A stretch of 64,000 nucleotides of DNA from JAOUEA01 sp963797635. GTDB lineage: Bacteria > Actinomycetota > UBA4738 > HRBIN12. Below are positions 16,830 through 27,371 of this stretch, one piece after another. The stretch is from the NCBI GenBank assembly GCA_963797635.1, contig CAWCPZ010000011.1:434001-498000 (forward strand). The letters run 5' to 3'. Below the pieces are notes generated by a model. It was not told the DNA's origin and ran no database searches. It saw nothing but the letters and a program-made list of their open reading frames with translations. Position 1 is the stretch's first letter. Every line of letters starts with the position of its first letter. The translations under genes and the position numbers were made by a program.

Positions 16830-18179
16830 TCAGACCGCGACGGTGGCGGGGACCGGTGTGGACACGACCTCGCCGGTGAGATGGTGCGCCGCGGCGTCGG
16901 TGATGCGAGCCTGGACGAACGTCCCGGGTTCCAGCGCGGCGGCCAGGTGCACGATGCGATTGGTGCGGGAGCGGGCCTGGGTGGAGACGCCCTTCTTGTC
17001 GGCGCCTTCGACCAGCACCTCCAGGGTCTTCCCGACCTGCGCCCGTGCCTTGGTCATCGACATCCGCTCCTGGAGCGCCATCAAACGGTCGAAGCGTTCC
17101 TGAACGACCTCCTTGGGGATCTGGTCGTCGAACGAGGCCGCCCGCGTGCCGGGACGCGGCGAGTACTGGAACATGAACGCGCTGTCGAAGGCGGCGGCCT
17201 CGACCACCTCGAGCGTCTGGGCGAAATCGTCCTCGGTCTCGCCCGGGAACCCCACGATGATGTCGCTCGACACGGCGATGTCGGGGATCGCGTCGCGGAT
17301 GCGCTCGAGCCATCCCAGGTACCGCTCGCGGCGATAGGAACGCCGCATCGCCTTGAGCACGGCGTCGGAGCCGGATTGCAAGGGGAAGTGGATGTGCTCG
17401 CACACCCGCTCGCACTCGGCCATCGCCTCGATCACGTCGGGCGTGAAATCGTGGGGGTGCGGACTGGTGAACCGGATCCGCCGCAGATCGTCAACCTCGT
17501 TGACTTCCCGCAGCAGCCTCGCGAACAGCGGCTGCTTGGACGAGCCCGGGACGGTGACGTCGCGACCGTAGGTGTTCACGTTCTGCCCGAGCAGGGTCAC
17601 CTCGACGACGCCGTGGGCCGCCAGGCCCTGCACCTCGGCGAGGATGTCGCCGATCGAGCGCGAGCGTTGCGGCCCGCGAACCAGCGGGACGATGCAGAAC
17701 GTGCAGGCGTTGTCACAGCCCGGCGCGATCGACACCCAGGCGCGGAACGGGTCGTGGCGCGCCGCGGGCAGGGCGCTGGGGAACGTCTCGGTGTACTCGC
17801 GCACATCCATCTGGGGCCCATCGGTTTCGGCCTGCTGCAGCAGGTCGAGCAGCTGCGGCAGGGCGTGGGTCCCGATCACGACATCGACCCAGGGGGCCTT
17901 GCGCTGGATCAGCCCCTGGTCCTTCTGTGCCAGACACCCCGAGACCACGATCTTGAGCTGGGGGTTGCGGTCCTTGACCGGCTTGAGGTGGCCCAGGTTG
18001 CCGTACAGCTTGTTGTCGGCGTTCTCGCGGATCGCGCACGTGTTGAGCACGATGACCCGCGCCTGGTCGGCATCCTCGGTGGGCGTCATGCCGTCGGCCA
18101 TGAGCAGGCCCGCGATCCGCTCGGAATCGTGTTCGTTCATCTGGCACCCGAAGGTGCGGATCAGGTACTTCGGTTCCAC
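16830..18179 (-). CDS. miaB: tRNA-2-methylthio-N6-dimethylallyladenosine synthase
   Basis: MiaB is a radical-SAM methylthiotransferase acting on i6A37 of tRNA. The protein is 449 residues. The N-terminal UPF0004 domain carries its cluster cysteines (FGCQMNEHDS, NTCAIRENA, SGCLAQ). The radical-SAM motif is CDNACTFC at about residues 155-162. A C-terminal TRAM domain (QVGKTLEVLVEG) is present. The start is GTG with a weak ribosome-binding site. It is the first gene of a seven-gene operon ending with hflX. A block of 12-bp repeats lies 36-83 bases upstream of the start. Confidence 0.95.
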   Translation of the reverse strand: MEPKYLIRTFGCQMNEHDSERIAGLLMADGMTPTEDADQARVIVLNTCAIRENADNKLYGNLGHLKPVKDRNPQLKIVVSGCLAQKDQGLIQRKAPWVDVVIGTHALPQLLDLLQQAETDGPQMDVREYTETFPSALPAARHDPFRAWVSIAPGCDNACTFCIVPLVRGPQRSRSIGDILAEVQGLAAHGVVEVTLLGQNVNTYGRDVTVPGSSKQPLFARLLREVNEVDDLRRIRFTSPHPHDFTPDVIEAMAECERVCEHIHFPLQSGSDAVLKAMRRSYRRERYLGWLERIRDAIPDIAVSSDIIVGFPGETEDDFAQTLEVVEAAAFDSAFMFQYSPRPGTRAASFDDQIPKEVVQERFDRLMALQERMSMTKARAQVGKTLEVLVEGADKKGVSTQARSRTNRIVHLAAALEPGTFVQARITDAAAHHLTGEVVSTPVPATVAV

Positions 18180-18214
18180 GTTCTGAGGGTAGCGGAACGG
18201 GGGGCGCCCACGGC

Positions 18215-18262
18215 CCAGATACCTGGCCAGATACCTGGCCAGATACCTGGCCGGATACCTGG
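18215..18262. repeat. Four tandem 12-bp near-palindromic repeats
   Basis: Three identical copies of CCAGATACCTGG and a fourth differing by one base (CCGGATACCTGG) are arranged head to tail without spacers. Each unit is an imperfect inverted repeat (CCAG-ATAC-CTGG). The block lies between the divergent miaB and coiled-coil genes. It could be an operator array, a transcribed hairpin element or a simple variable tandem repeat. Confidence 0.9.
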
Positions 18263-18368
18263 AATGGAGGAAGTTCGAGGTTTCGCCTCAGGGAACAGTG
18301 GTCAGGGCCGATATGAGGCCCAAGAGGGTTCATCGAGCCCCACGGGAGCCTCACGGGAGCGTCATTTC

Positions 18369-21053
18369 ATGGCTGCGAAGAACGGCCGAGACAAGGGCAG
18401 GCCGAAGGACATCATCTCCGACCAGGATCTTCAGGCACGCCTCGATCAGGCGACCGAAGAGGCCTCATCGCTCCGTGCCCAGCTCGCCGCCCTGGAGCCC
18501 GCCATGGGCACCGGAGGCGACGCGGCCCAGGTCGCCGAACTCCGCACCCGTGACGAGCGCATCGAGACCCTCCAACGCCAACTCGACAGCGCCCGCGTCC
18601 GCGAAGACGAGCTGACCTCCCAGACCGTTCGCGACGAGGGGCTCCTCGGCGATCTCCGGACCCAGGTCGCCACCCTGGAGCAGGATCTGGCGTTCGAGGC
18701 GGACCGCGTTGCCGAGCTCACCTCGCAGATCGACGCGGGCCGGGTGGAGGCAGAACACCTCCACGCCCGCATCGAGACGTTCGAGGCCGATCTGGAGCAT
18801 GCGCGGGCCGAGGTCTCGGCGCGCGAGGCCGACCTCCAGCTCGTCCGCGATGAAGCCGTCCGCGCCACGAACGAACGCGAGGCGCTCGAACGGCAGATCG
18901 GTGACCTCACGGACTCGGTGGAGGTCACGATCCTGGAACGGGACGGCGCGCGATCCGAGCTCGTGCGATTGCTCGAGGTCGAGCAGGAGCAGCAAGCGAA
19001 GATCGAAGCGCTCGACGCCGTCGAGCACGAACTCCAGCAGCGCGTCGCCGACCGTGACCTCGGCCTCACCGAGGCCGCCGAGACCGCCGATGGGCTGCGG
19101 AACGAGCTCCGAGACCTCCACGCCCAGCGCGAAGCCGATACGGCGCGGCGCGAGGAACTGGAATTCCGTGAACTCGCAGCTCGAGACCGAGCTCACCGAC
19201 ACCCGCGCCCGGATCGAAGCACTCCAGACCGAGCTCGAGGAGTCGAAGGCATCGGCCGTCCAGGCCGAGCAGGCCCGAACCACCCTTTCGACCGAGATCG
19301 ACACCCTTCGTGACAAGCTCGACGAAGCATCCGCGTGCATCGCCGAACTCGACGCCGCCGCCGAGCAGGGCGCCAAGGCGTCGATGGCCGTCGTGGAGTT
19401 CGAGGCGTACGCGTTCGAGGCCGCGCGAGCCGCTACCGAACAGGTTGCCGCCTTGGAGGAAGCGCGTGCCACCGTCGCCGAGCTCCAGGGCCGAGGCGGC
19501 CCAGGCGACCGCTGCCACCGCCGACCTGGAGCGCGCGCTCGCGTCGTTGCACGAAGCGCACGCCACCACCGAGCAGGAGGCCACCGAGCTCCGGTCACAG
19601 CTCGATGCCCATCAGCGTGAGACCGTCGAGGCCACCGAGCGGGTCGCGTCGCTCGAGGCCCGTGCACAGGAGGCCGAGGCCACCTTGGCGACGCTCCAAG
19701 CCTCGTTCGAGACCGCGGAGCAACGCGCCGCTGCCTCGGACGAATCGCTGGAACAGGCTCGCGAAGCAGCTCGCCCACAAGGACGAGGCGCTCGCCGCCG
19801 CCACCACCGATGCCGGCCGGGCGATGGCGGAGCTCGAGACCGCACGGGCAGAGCTCGAGACCAGCCAGGCGGAACTCGAAGCCAACCGTGCCGAGCTCGA
19901 CGCCGCCCGGTCGCAGCTCACGACCGCCACGGATTCCCTGAAGTCGGTCCGGACGGAGCTCGACGGATTGAAGGACGCGGAGGAGGAGCGGGCGCGGCTC
20001 GAGCAGGCACGCGCCGAAGATCGGGAGCGCAACCGACAGGCCGAGGAACTCATGGCCGCTGCGCGCGCCCGTGCCGACGAAGCCGAACTCAAGGTGGACG
20101 GACTCGCAGCCGAGCACGCATCGGCCCTCGAGGTCGTCAAGGACCTGCAGTCCCAGCTGGACACGGTCACGGCGGAGCGCGACTCGACGATCGCATCCAC
20201 GGCTTCGGTCGCCGACGAGGTTTCCGACCTGTCGGCCCAGCTGGAAGCCGCCCGATCGGATCTCGAGGCAGCGCGGACGGAGCTCGCCTCCTCGAAGACC
20301 GAGTCGTCGGCGATGCACGAGCAGCTCGAGGCCGCACGCCAGGAGGCCGAGGCCTCGCGGCAGGAGGCTGAGAGCGCACGCCAGGAGATCGAGGCCACCC
20401 GCACGGAAGCCACCGCGATGGCCCGCGAGGAGTCGGACGCCACCGTTCGTGCCGAGCTGGAAGCGGCGCGAACCGAGGCAGACACCGCCCGCGAAGAAGC
20501 CGCCGCCGCACGCGCGGAGGCCGAGAGCACCCGTGAGGCGTTGGCGCAGGCGCAGGCGGAGGCGGCCGAGGCCGCAGCCGCCCTCCAGGCACGCGAGGAG
20601 GCGGTTCCCGACGCCGCCGCGGCAAGCGACGCCGGCGAAGCGACCGCTGCCTCAACCGAGGACGGCGACGTGCAGGCCGAACTGCAGCAACTTCGAGCCC
20701 GCCTGGAACAGACCGAGATGCGAGCACGACGGGCCTACGCCGCGGCGGAGGCCTCCGAGGCAGCCCTGAAGTACGCGAAGGAAAGTGGCGGCCTCTTCGT
20801 CGCGCCGCCCGAGGCCGCATCCGACGAGATGCCGGCGCTCCGTGACCAGGTCAGTCAACTCCTCTCCAAGCTCCGCACGGAGGAGGACCTCCGCCGGAAG
20901 GCCGAGGCAGACCTGATGGCTGCGAGGGCAGGCGTCGATGCCGATGCGCTCGATGACGCGCCGCCGGAAGAGGTTCCGTCCGTCGATCCGCGACCGTCCG
21001 TCTCCGCCCGCACGCCGTCCAGCGGCGGCAGCGACGCCGACGAGTGGCGCTGA
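18369..21053 (+). CDS. Large coiled-coil protein (three one-base frameshifts)
   Basis: This reads as one protein of about 893 residues from MAAKNGRDKGRPKD to a C-terminal SSGGSDADEWR. It is almost entirely predicted coiled coil, rich in Glu, Ala, Arg, Leu and Gln with repeated AELEAAR/TELEASR-like heptads. There is no membrane segment and no ATPase head motif, so it is not an SMC protein. Frames shift near 19167, 19490 and 19765, each by one extra base, and return to the original frame after three; adjacent segments continue the same heptad pattern. The C terminus changes to an acidic, proline-containing tail. A structural or scaffold role (FilP-, Scy- or DivIVA-like) is possible but is inference only. 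I do not recognise the family. Confidence 0.75.
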
Positions 21054-21056
21054 GCC

Positions 21057-22589
21057 CTACTTCGCGAACTCGATCGCTCTGGTTTCCCGCACCACCGTGA
21101 TCCGGATCTGACCCGGGTACTGCAGCTCCTCCTCGACCTGCTTGGCGATATCGCGGGCGATCACCTGCGCCTGCAGGTCGTCGACGTCGTCGGGTTGGAC
21201 CATGACGCGGACCTCTCGCCCCGCCTGCATCGCGAAGGTCTTCACGACTCCGGGGTGGGTCGTGCAGATCTCTTCGAGGCGCTCCAGGCGCTTGACGTAG
21301 GTCTCGAGTGACTCCCGACGGGCGCCGGGACGTCCACCGCTGATCCCGTCGGCGATCTGTGCCAGGACGGCATCGATCGTGTGCTGCTCCACCTCGCCGT
21401 GGTGCGACTCGATGCAGTGCACGACCTCGGGAGCCTCGCCCAGCCGGCGCGCGATCTCGGCGCCGATGATGGCGTGGCTTCCCTCGACCTCGTGGGTCAC
21501 CGCCTTGCCGACGTCGTGCAGGAACGCACCACGTTTGACCACCGTGGGGTCGAGCCCGATCTCGGCGGCCAGGGCGCTGGCGATGTAGGCCGACTCGACC
21601 AGATGCCGCAGGACGTTCTGGCCGTAGGACGTCCGGTACTGCAGCCGTCCGAGCAGCTTGATCAACTCGGGATGGATGTCGGTGATACCGACCTCGGCCA
21701 CGGCGTCCTCGCCGGCGCGCTTGATCTGCTCTTCGAGCTCGCGCAGGGATCGCTCGTGGATCTCCTCGATCCGCGCGGGATGGATGCGTCCGTCTTCGAC
21801 CAGCTTCGCCAGCGTCATCCGTGCCGCCTCGCGGCGGACGGGGTCGAAGCAGCTCAGGACCACTGCCTCGGGCGTGTCGTCGATGATGAGGTTGACGCCC
21901 GTGGTGGCCTCGAACGCCCGGATGTTGCGCCCTTCACGGCCGATGATGCGGCCCTTCATGTCTTCGCTCGGCAGCGCGAACACGCTGACCGTGGATTCCG
22001 CGGTCTGCTCCGACGCCACCCGCTGGATCGCGATCGTGACGATCTTGCGGGCCCGCTCCTCCCCTTCCTCTCGAGCGCGTTGCTCGATCTCCCGGACCTG
22101 CGACATCGCGACCCGCTTCGCCTCGGCGATCACCTGGCCCGTGAGATGGTCCCGGGCCTCCAAGGACGTCATGCCGGCGATCTTCTCGAGCTGGGCGCGG
22201 TGCAGGTCCGTCGCCTTCTCGAGCTGGGTCCGGACATACGTGAGCTTCTCGTCACGCTCCTCCAGCTCGGTGGCCCGCGCCTCGATGCGCGCCCCCTTGA
22301 GCCGCAGCTCCTCCTGCTCCTCGGTCATGCGGCGCTCCTGCCGCGCGAGTTCGTCACGTCGCCCCCGGAGATCCTCCTCACCTTCGCGGCGCATCGCCGA
22401 GGCCTCGTCCTTGGCGTCCTGGAGCGTTCGCTTGGCGGCCGAGTCCGCGTCACGTTGGGTGTCGAGCAGGAGCTGCTGGGCGCGGGCCTCGATGCTCATG
22501 GCGTTCGAGGCGGCGACGGACTTGCGGTAGAGGAATCCGGCGCCGAACCCGAGCACCAGCCCGACGATCCCGGTCAAGAAAGCGATCAT
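21057..22589 (-). CDS. rny: Ribonuclease Y
   Basis: RNase Y is a membrane-anchored endoribonuclease that initiates mRNA decay. The protein is 510 residues. An N-terminal transmembrane helix (FLTGIVGLVLGFGAGFLY) precedes a long coiled coil, a KH domain (GRIIGREGRNIRAFE) and an HD domain with metal ligands in HDVGKA. The start at 22589 has the strong site GGAGGCACACC before the ATG; a longer frame to 22667 is rejected. It is separated from recX by 285 bp that contain no gene. The coiled-coil gene converges on it with a three-base gap. Confidence 0.95.
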   Translation of the reverse strand: MIAFLTGIVGLVLGFGAGFLYRKSVAASNAMSIEARAQQLLLDTQRDADSAAKRTLQDAKDEASAMRREGEEDLRGRRDELARQERRMTEEQEELRLKGARIEARATELEERDEKLTYVRTQLEKATDLHRAQLEKIAGMTSLEARDHLTGQVIAEAKRVAMSQVREIEQRAREEGEERARKIVTIAIQRVASEQTAESTVSVFALPSEDMKGRIIGREGRNIRAFEATTGVNLIIDDTPEAVVLSCFDPVRREAARMTLAKLVEDGRIHPARIEEIHERSLRELEEQIKRAGEDAVAEVGITDIHPELIKLLGRLQYRTSYGQNVLRHLVESAYIASALAAEIGLDPTVVKRGAFLHDVGKAVTHEVEGSHAIIGAEIARRLGEAPEVVHCIESHHGEVEQHTIDAVLAQIADGISGGRPGARRESLETYVKRLERLEEICTTHPGVVKTFAMQAGREVRVMVQPDDVDDLQAQVIARDIAKQVEEELQYPGQIRITVVRETRAIEFAK

Positions 22590-22874
22590 GGTGTGCCTCC
22601 CGATGCGCGGCCGAGACGCGGGCCGCAAGACGGCTATGCATGTTCGGGAGAGGCCCGTCCGGGCCACGTTCGCTGTCGGGAAGCGCTGGGCGCGAGTGTG
22701 CGGGACGAGGCCCTATCCGGGCGCTCGCCGTTCGTGCTCCGTCATCGGTCGGGTCGGGGTCAAGGTCAGGACTCGCTCACAGGTTCGATCGTCGTTGAAC
22801 GTGGTTTCCGGTGTGTTCCTCTCGTGGTCACGATGCTACGGCCGTGACGACACGGAAGACAAGGTCCGGAAGGC

Positions 22875-23375
22875 CTAGTCGTCGGCGTGGAGGCTCAGAG
22901 CCCTTCGGGCCGCGTTCCGGGCGATCTCGTGACCGTACCCGCGACGGACCAGGAGCCCCGTGAGCCGGTTGAACGCCTTCACCGGCTCGATCTGGCCCAT
23001 CCGCAGCGCCTTGGACGAGGCCAGGTCGAAGGCACGCGCCTCCTCGTCCTGGGCAGGATCCTCGAGGACCTGGGCGACGACATCTGGAGCGATGCCCTTC
23101 TCCAGGAGCGCCCCGGTCACCGCCCGGCGACCGGCCTTGCGCGAGCCGAACTGGTAGTCGGCCATCTGCCGCGCGAAGGCGGCGTCATCGATCAACCCCA
23201 CGCGTTCGAGCCGGCCAAGGACATCGTCAACCTCCTCGGGCTCGAACCCGGCCTGGAGGAGGCGCCGTTCGAGCTCCCGGCGGCTGCGCGGACGCACCGC
23301 CAGGAGCCCGAGCGCGCGCTCATGGCATGACTTCGGGTTCTTCGGCTCACGCCGGGCGGGGCGCGCGGAACCCAT
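22875..23375 (-). CDS. recX: RecX family regulator of RecA
   Basis: RecX binds RecA filaments and limits recombinase activity. The 166-residue protein shows the three-helix RecX repeats (ALGLLAVRPRSRRELERRL, LERVGLIDDAAFARQMADY, SRKAGRRAVTGALLEKG). It lies eight bases downstream of recA and is probably co-transcribed with it under LexA control. The exact start is uncertain, because a basic N-terminal stretch precedes the conserved domain. Confidence 0.92.
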   Translation of the reverse strand: MGSARPARREPKNPKSCHERALGLLAVRPRSRRELERRLLQAGFEPEEVDDVLGRLERVGLIDDAAFARQMADYQFGSRKAGRRAVTGALLEKGIAPDVVAQVLEDPAQDEEARAFDLASSKALRMGQIEPVKAFNRLTGLLVRRGYGHEIARNAARRALSLHADD

Positions 23376-23383
23376 GGTTGGCC

Positions 23384-24484
<1,101 letters not shown>

Positions 24485-24640
24485 GGCCTCCTTCTGACCC
24501 CGGGGTCGTTCGGAGAAGAGGTTCCGATCGACCGGCTTCCCTGACGGACTTGGGAAGCTAACGAGAGGGTCTGACATAACTTACACCCCTGTCATTCGCG
24601 GTGCGGTGGCGACCCCCTGGAAGGGCCGTATCGGCCTCGA

Positions 24641-24669
24641 ACGCTACTCGAACAGATGTTCGGTCGCAA
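24641..24669 (-). promoter_or_regulatory. recA promoter with embedded LexA box
   Basis: TTGCGA (24664-24669) and TAGCGT (24641-24646) are 17 bp apart on the minus strand. The spacer is occupied by the LexA box CCGAACATCTGTTCGA (24648-24663, palindromic except at the outermost bases). Transcription would start about 150 bases upstream of the recA ATG, leaving an unexplained leader. Confidence 0.8.
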
Positions 24670-24687
24670 GCACCGGGCCGAGACTTT

Positions 24688-25290
24688 CTAACTCCGGAGG
24701 TCAGGGCCGGGGATAGGGCCATCGAAGGGGAAGGCCGCGAGCTCCTCGTACCGCGGCTCGGGCCGGCCGAGATGGCTTCGGAACAACGAGATCCCGCCCA
24801 CGTCGAAGCGCTCGTTCGCTGAGGACGCATCGCCCGGATCCCGCAGATCGAGCGAACGCGGCGACCGCGCCACGGTGATGTGCGGGGTGAAGGGCCGGGA
24901 CTCCATGGGGAACGTCGGGGACAAGGCCTCCTGCACCGCGCGAGCGAGCTTCCCGCATCGGTCTCCGGGATCGTCGAGGCCCAGCCACAGCACCCGCGCC
25001 CCGGCCATCGAGGGGAAACCGCCGATGCCGGTGATCGCGGTGGAGAAGGCCTCGGTGGTGGACGCCACCTCCCGGAGCCGCTCCTCGATCCACGGGCGCT
25101 GCGCCCTGGCGACGGGCCCGAGGAACGCCAGGGTGACGTGCAGGCTCTCCACCGGCACCCATCTGGCGTCGGGGTAGCGGGCGCGGAGCGAGGCCGTCGC
25201 ATCCGCGGCCTCCATCGCCACCGGATCGGGGAGGCCGACCCCCACGAAGAGGCGGAGCCGGCCGTCACCGCGCGTCGCGTGATCGGTCAC
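24688..25290 (-). CDS. thpR: RNA 2',3'-cyclic phosphodiesterase (2H family)
   Basis: A 200-residue member of the 2H phosphoesterase/LigT family, with both catalytic HxTx motifs: HVTL near residue 51 and HITV near residue 137. These proteins open 2',3'-cyclic phosphates on RNA or tRNA ends. The start is GTG at 25290, seven bases after the cinA stop, so it belongs to the RodZ-like-cinA-thpR operon and ends just upstream of the recA promoter. Confidence 0.88.
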   Translation of the reverse strand: MTDHATRGDGRLRLFVGVGLPDPVAMEAADATASLRARYPDARWVPVESLHVTLAFLGPVARAQRPWIEERLREVASTTEAFSTAITGIGGFPSMAGARVLWLGLDDPGDRCGKLARAVQEALSPTFPMESRPFTPHITVARSPRSLDLRDPGDASSANERFDVGGISLFRSHLGRPEPRYEELAAFPFDGPIPGPDLRS

Positions 25291-25297
25291 GTTCGGC

Positions 25298-26575
25298 TCA
25301 GATCAGGCGATCGGACGTGGGGAGCTCGCTGCCGTCGAGGTAGCGGCGAACCAGATCGAGCGCCGCCTGCTCGGCCCATCGGCGCACGCGGTCGCGATCG
25401 CCGGTGGAGCGGTACCCGCGCGCGTGCCGGACATCGGCCGCGTCGAGGGCGATCCACACGGTGCCGGGTTCGGCGCCGCCGTGCGGCTCAGGCCCCGCAG
25501 CACCGGTGAGCGAGATCGCCACGTCGCTGCCGTAGAGCGCACGGGCACCGGCGGCCATCTCCCGCGCACATGCCTCACTCACCACGCCGGGACCGTCGAT
25601 CGTCTCGCGCGATACGCCGAGGACCCGCTGTTTCGCTTCCGCCGTGTACACGACCGCCGAACCCACGAACGAGGCCGAGGCCCCCTCGGCTCGGGTCAGT
25701 CGCGCGGCCACGCTGCCGCCGGTGAGGGACTCGGCGCACGCGATGCTCCGACCGGTCTCGCGCAGGAGCCGCATCACCGTCTGTTCGAGGCCTTCGTCGG
25801 CTTCGGTGAACACCACGTCGCCCAAGCGGGTGCGGACCTGGGCGGCCAGCGGCTCGATCAGCGCCTCGGCGGCATCGACGGAGTCGGCCTTGGCGGTGAG
25901 CCGAACCTTCACCTCGCCGGCGGACGCGAGGTAGGCCAGGCTCGGGTTCGCCGAGGCCTCGAACAGGTCGAGCAGGATCTCGGCGACGCGCGACTCACCG
26001 ATCCCGGTGCATCGGAGCGTGTGCGAGCGCAGCACCGCGGTGCCCACGCGTGAGGCGAGCTCGGGCAGGATCGTGGACTCCATCATCTCCACCATCTCGG
26101 CCGGCACGCCGGGCATCGCGTAGACGGTGGCTCCCTCCACCTCGGCGATCAGGCCGGGGGCGGTCCCCCGCTCGGGCATGATGAACCGGGCTCCTTCGGG
26201 TACGTCGGCCTGCCGCAGGTTGTTGACCGGCATGTCTCCGCTGCCGAACCCCGCGAACCGGTCCCGCAGATACGTCTCGATCTCGGGAACCCGCACCATG
26301 CGCGTACCCAACAGGTCGGCCAGGACGTCCCGGGTGATGTCATCCTCGGTGGGCCCGAGGCCGCCGGTCACCAGCACGGCGTCGGCGCGGGAGCACGCCA
26401 GGCGGAGCACCTCCGCGATGCGGCCGGCGTTGTCGCCCACGACCTGGTGGTAGAGCACGTCCACACCGATCTCGGCGAGCCGCTCCCCCATCCACTTCGC
26501 GTTGGTGTTGGCGATCTGACCGAGCAACAACTCGGTGCCGACCCCGACGAGTTCGGCCCTGACGGTGGAGCTCAC
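25298..26575 (-). CDS. cinA: CinA family protein (NMN deamidase domain)
   Basis: A full-length 425-residue CinA. The N-terminal MoCF/COG1058 domain (GVGTELLLGQIANTNAKW, VTGGLGPTEDDITRD) is ADP-ribose pyrophosphatase-like in characterised homologues. The C-terminal PncC domain (ACAESLTGGSVAARL, SLTGAAGPEP) removes the amide of nicotinamide mononucleotide in NAD recycling. The start is GTG and overlaps the upstream RodZ-like stop (GTGA). The cinA-recA neighbourhood is widespread in Gram-positive bacteria. Confidence 0.93.
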   Translation of the reverse strand: MSSTVRAELVGVGTELLLGQIANTNAKWMGERLAEIGVDVLYHQVVGDNAGRIAEVLRLACSRADAVLVTGGLGPTEDDITRDVLADLLGTRMVRVPEIETYLRDRFAGFGSGDMPVNNLRQADVPEGARFIMPERGTAPGLIAEVEGATVYAMPGVPAEMVEMMESTILPELASRVGTAVLRSHTLRCTGIGESRVAEILLDLFEASANPSLAYLASAGEVKVRLTAKADSVDAAEALIEPLAAQVRTRLGDVVFTEADEGLEQTVMRLLRETGRSIACAESLTGGSVAARLTRAEGASASFVGSAVVYTAEAKQRVLGVSRETIDGPGVVSEACAREMAAGARALYGSDVAISLTGAAGPEPHGGAEPGTVWIALDAADVRHARGYRSTGDRDRVRRWAEQAALDLVRRYLDGSELPTSDRLI

Positions 26576-27324
26576 GGCGAGGCGGTCGGCGACGGTTCGC
26601 CGCTCCCTTCGCCCACGTCGAACGTGAACGTGTCGCTCCAGGGCTCTCCCGGTTCGCCCGGCGCGCCGAGATCACGGCCGTTGACCGTGATCTGCACGGC
26701 CCCGCCGTCCGCCACCGTGAGCTTCAGGGAATCCAACGCGGAGAACGACAACGTCTCGCCCTCGGCCATCGGATGTTCCTCGGTGGCCCCGTCCACCTCC
26801 ACCGACACGTCCACGGGACGGAGGGCAACGAGGACCGCCTCGATCGTGCTCGCCGGCGCCGACGAGGCGGACAACGTCGGCACCGGGGCCGAGATCGTGG
26901 CCTGGGGAGGCGATGAGTGATCGCGTGAGACCAGTCCGAAGATCAGGAGCCCGACGATGACGAAGACGGCGGCGAACAGCAGGAGCCGATGGTTGTCGCG
27001 GATCCGCGTGGCGGCGATCGCCTGCTCGACCCGGCCCATCTTGCCGGGAGGTGGCGGCGCCTGCGGCTCATCGGCGTGATGGTCGTAGATCGCGGTGACC
27101 TTGTCCGGGTCCAGCCCCAGGTACTGCGCGTAGGTGCGCAGCGCCCCGCGGACGAAGGCGTCGCCGGGGAGGGCGTCGAAGTCTTCGAGTTCGAGCGCCG
27201 TCAATTGGTCGACCCGAAGCTTGGTGTCGCGCGCCGCTTCTTCCAGGGTGAGCCCCCGGATCCGGCGCGCCTTCTCGAGCGCGGGGCCGACCCCGATCGA
27301 ATCCTGCGTGGATCTTCCGGCCAT
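26572..27324 (-). CDS. RodZ-like membrane protein with N-terminal helix-turn-helix
   Basis: A 250-residue protein with a Cro/C1-type helix-turn-helix at about residues 13-80 (LEKARRIRGLTLEEAA, DAFVRGALRTYAQYLGLD). A proline-rich linker, one transmembrane segment at about 113-133 and an extracytoplasmic DUF4115-like beta domain follow. This is the RodZ architecture, associated with cell shape and elongation in other bacteria. No mreB is visible in the window, so the morphogenetic role is inference. It is the first gene of the operon with cinA and thpR. Confidence 0.8.
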   Translation of the reverse strand: MAGRSTQDSIGVGPALEKARRIRGLTLEEAARDTKLRVDQLTALELEDFDALPGDAFVRGALRTYAQYLGLDPDKVTAIYDHHADEPQAPPPPGKMGRVEQAIAATRIRDNHRLLLFAAVFVIVGLLIFGLVSRDHSSPPQATISAPVPTLSASSAPASTIEAVLVALRPVDVSVEVDGATEEHPMAEGETLSFSALDSLKLTVADGGAVQITVNGRDLGAPGEPGEPWSDTFTFDVGEGSGEPSPTASP

Positions 27325-27371
27325 GGGGTCGCTCGGGATGATACCCGCGCTCCCGCCGCTAGACTTCGGGC

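Noticed and set aside
18215..18262. CRISPR-like repeat block
   Set aside because: Units are 12 bp, directly adjacent and without spacers, and there are no cas genes.
18369..21053. Programmed frameshifting in the coiled-coil gene
   Set aside because: Three shifts occur at unrelated sequences without a slippery site or pseudoknot that I can see, and the same type of extra base occurs in many unrelated genes.
22779..22800. GTTCGATCGTCGTTGAAC as a LexA box near rny
   Set aside because: The half-sites are in the reverse order and ten bases apart, unlike GAAC-N4-GTTC.
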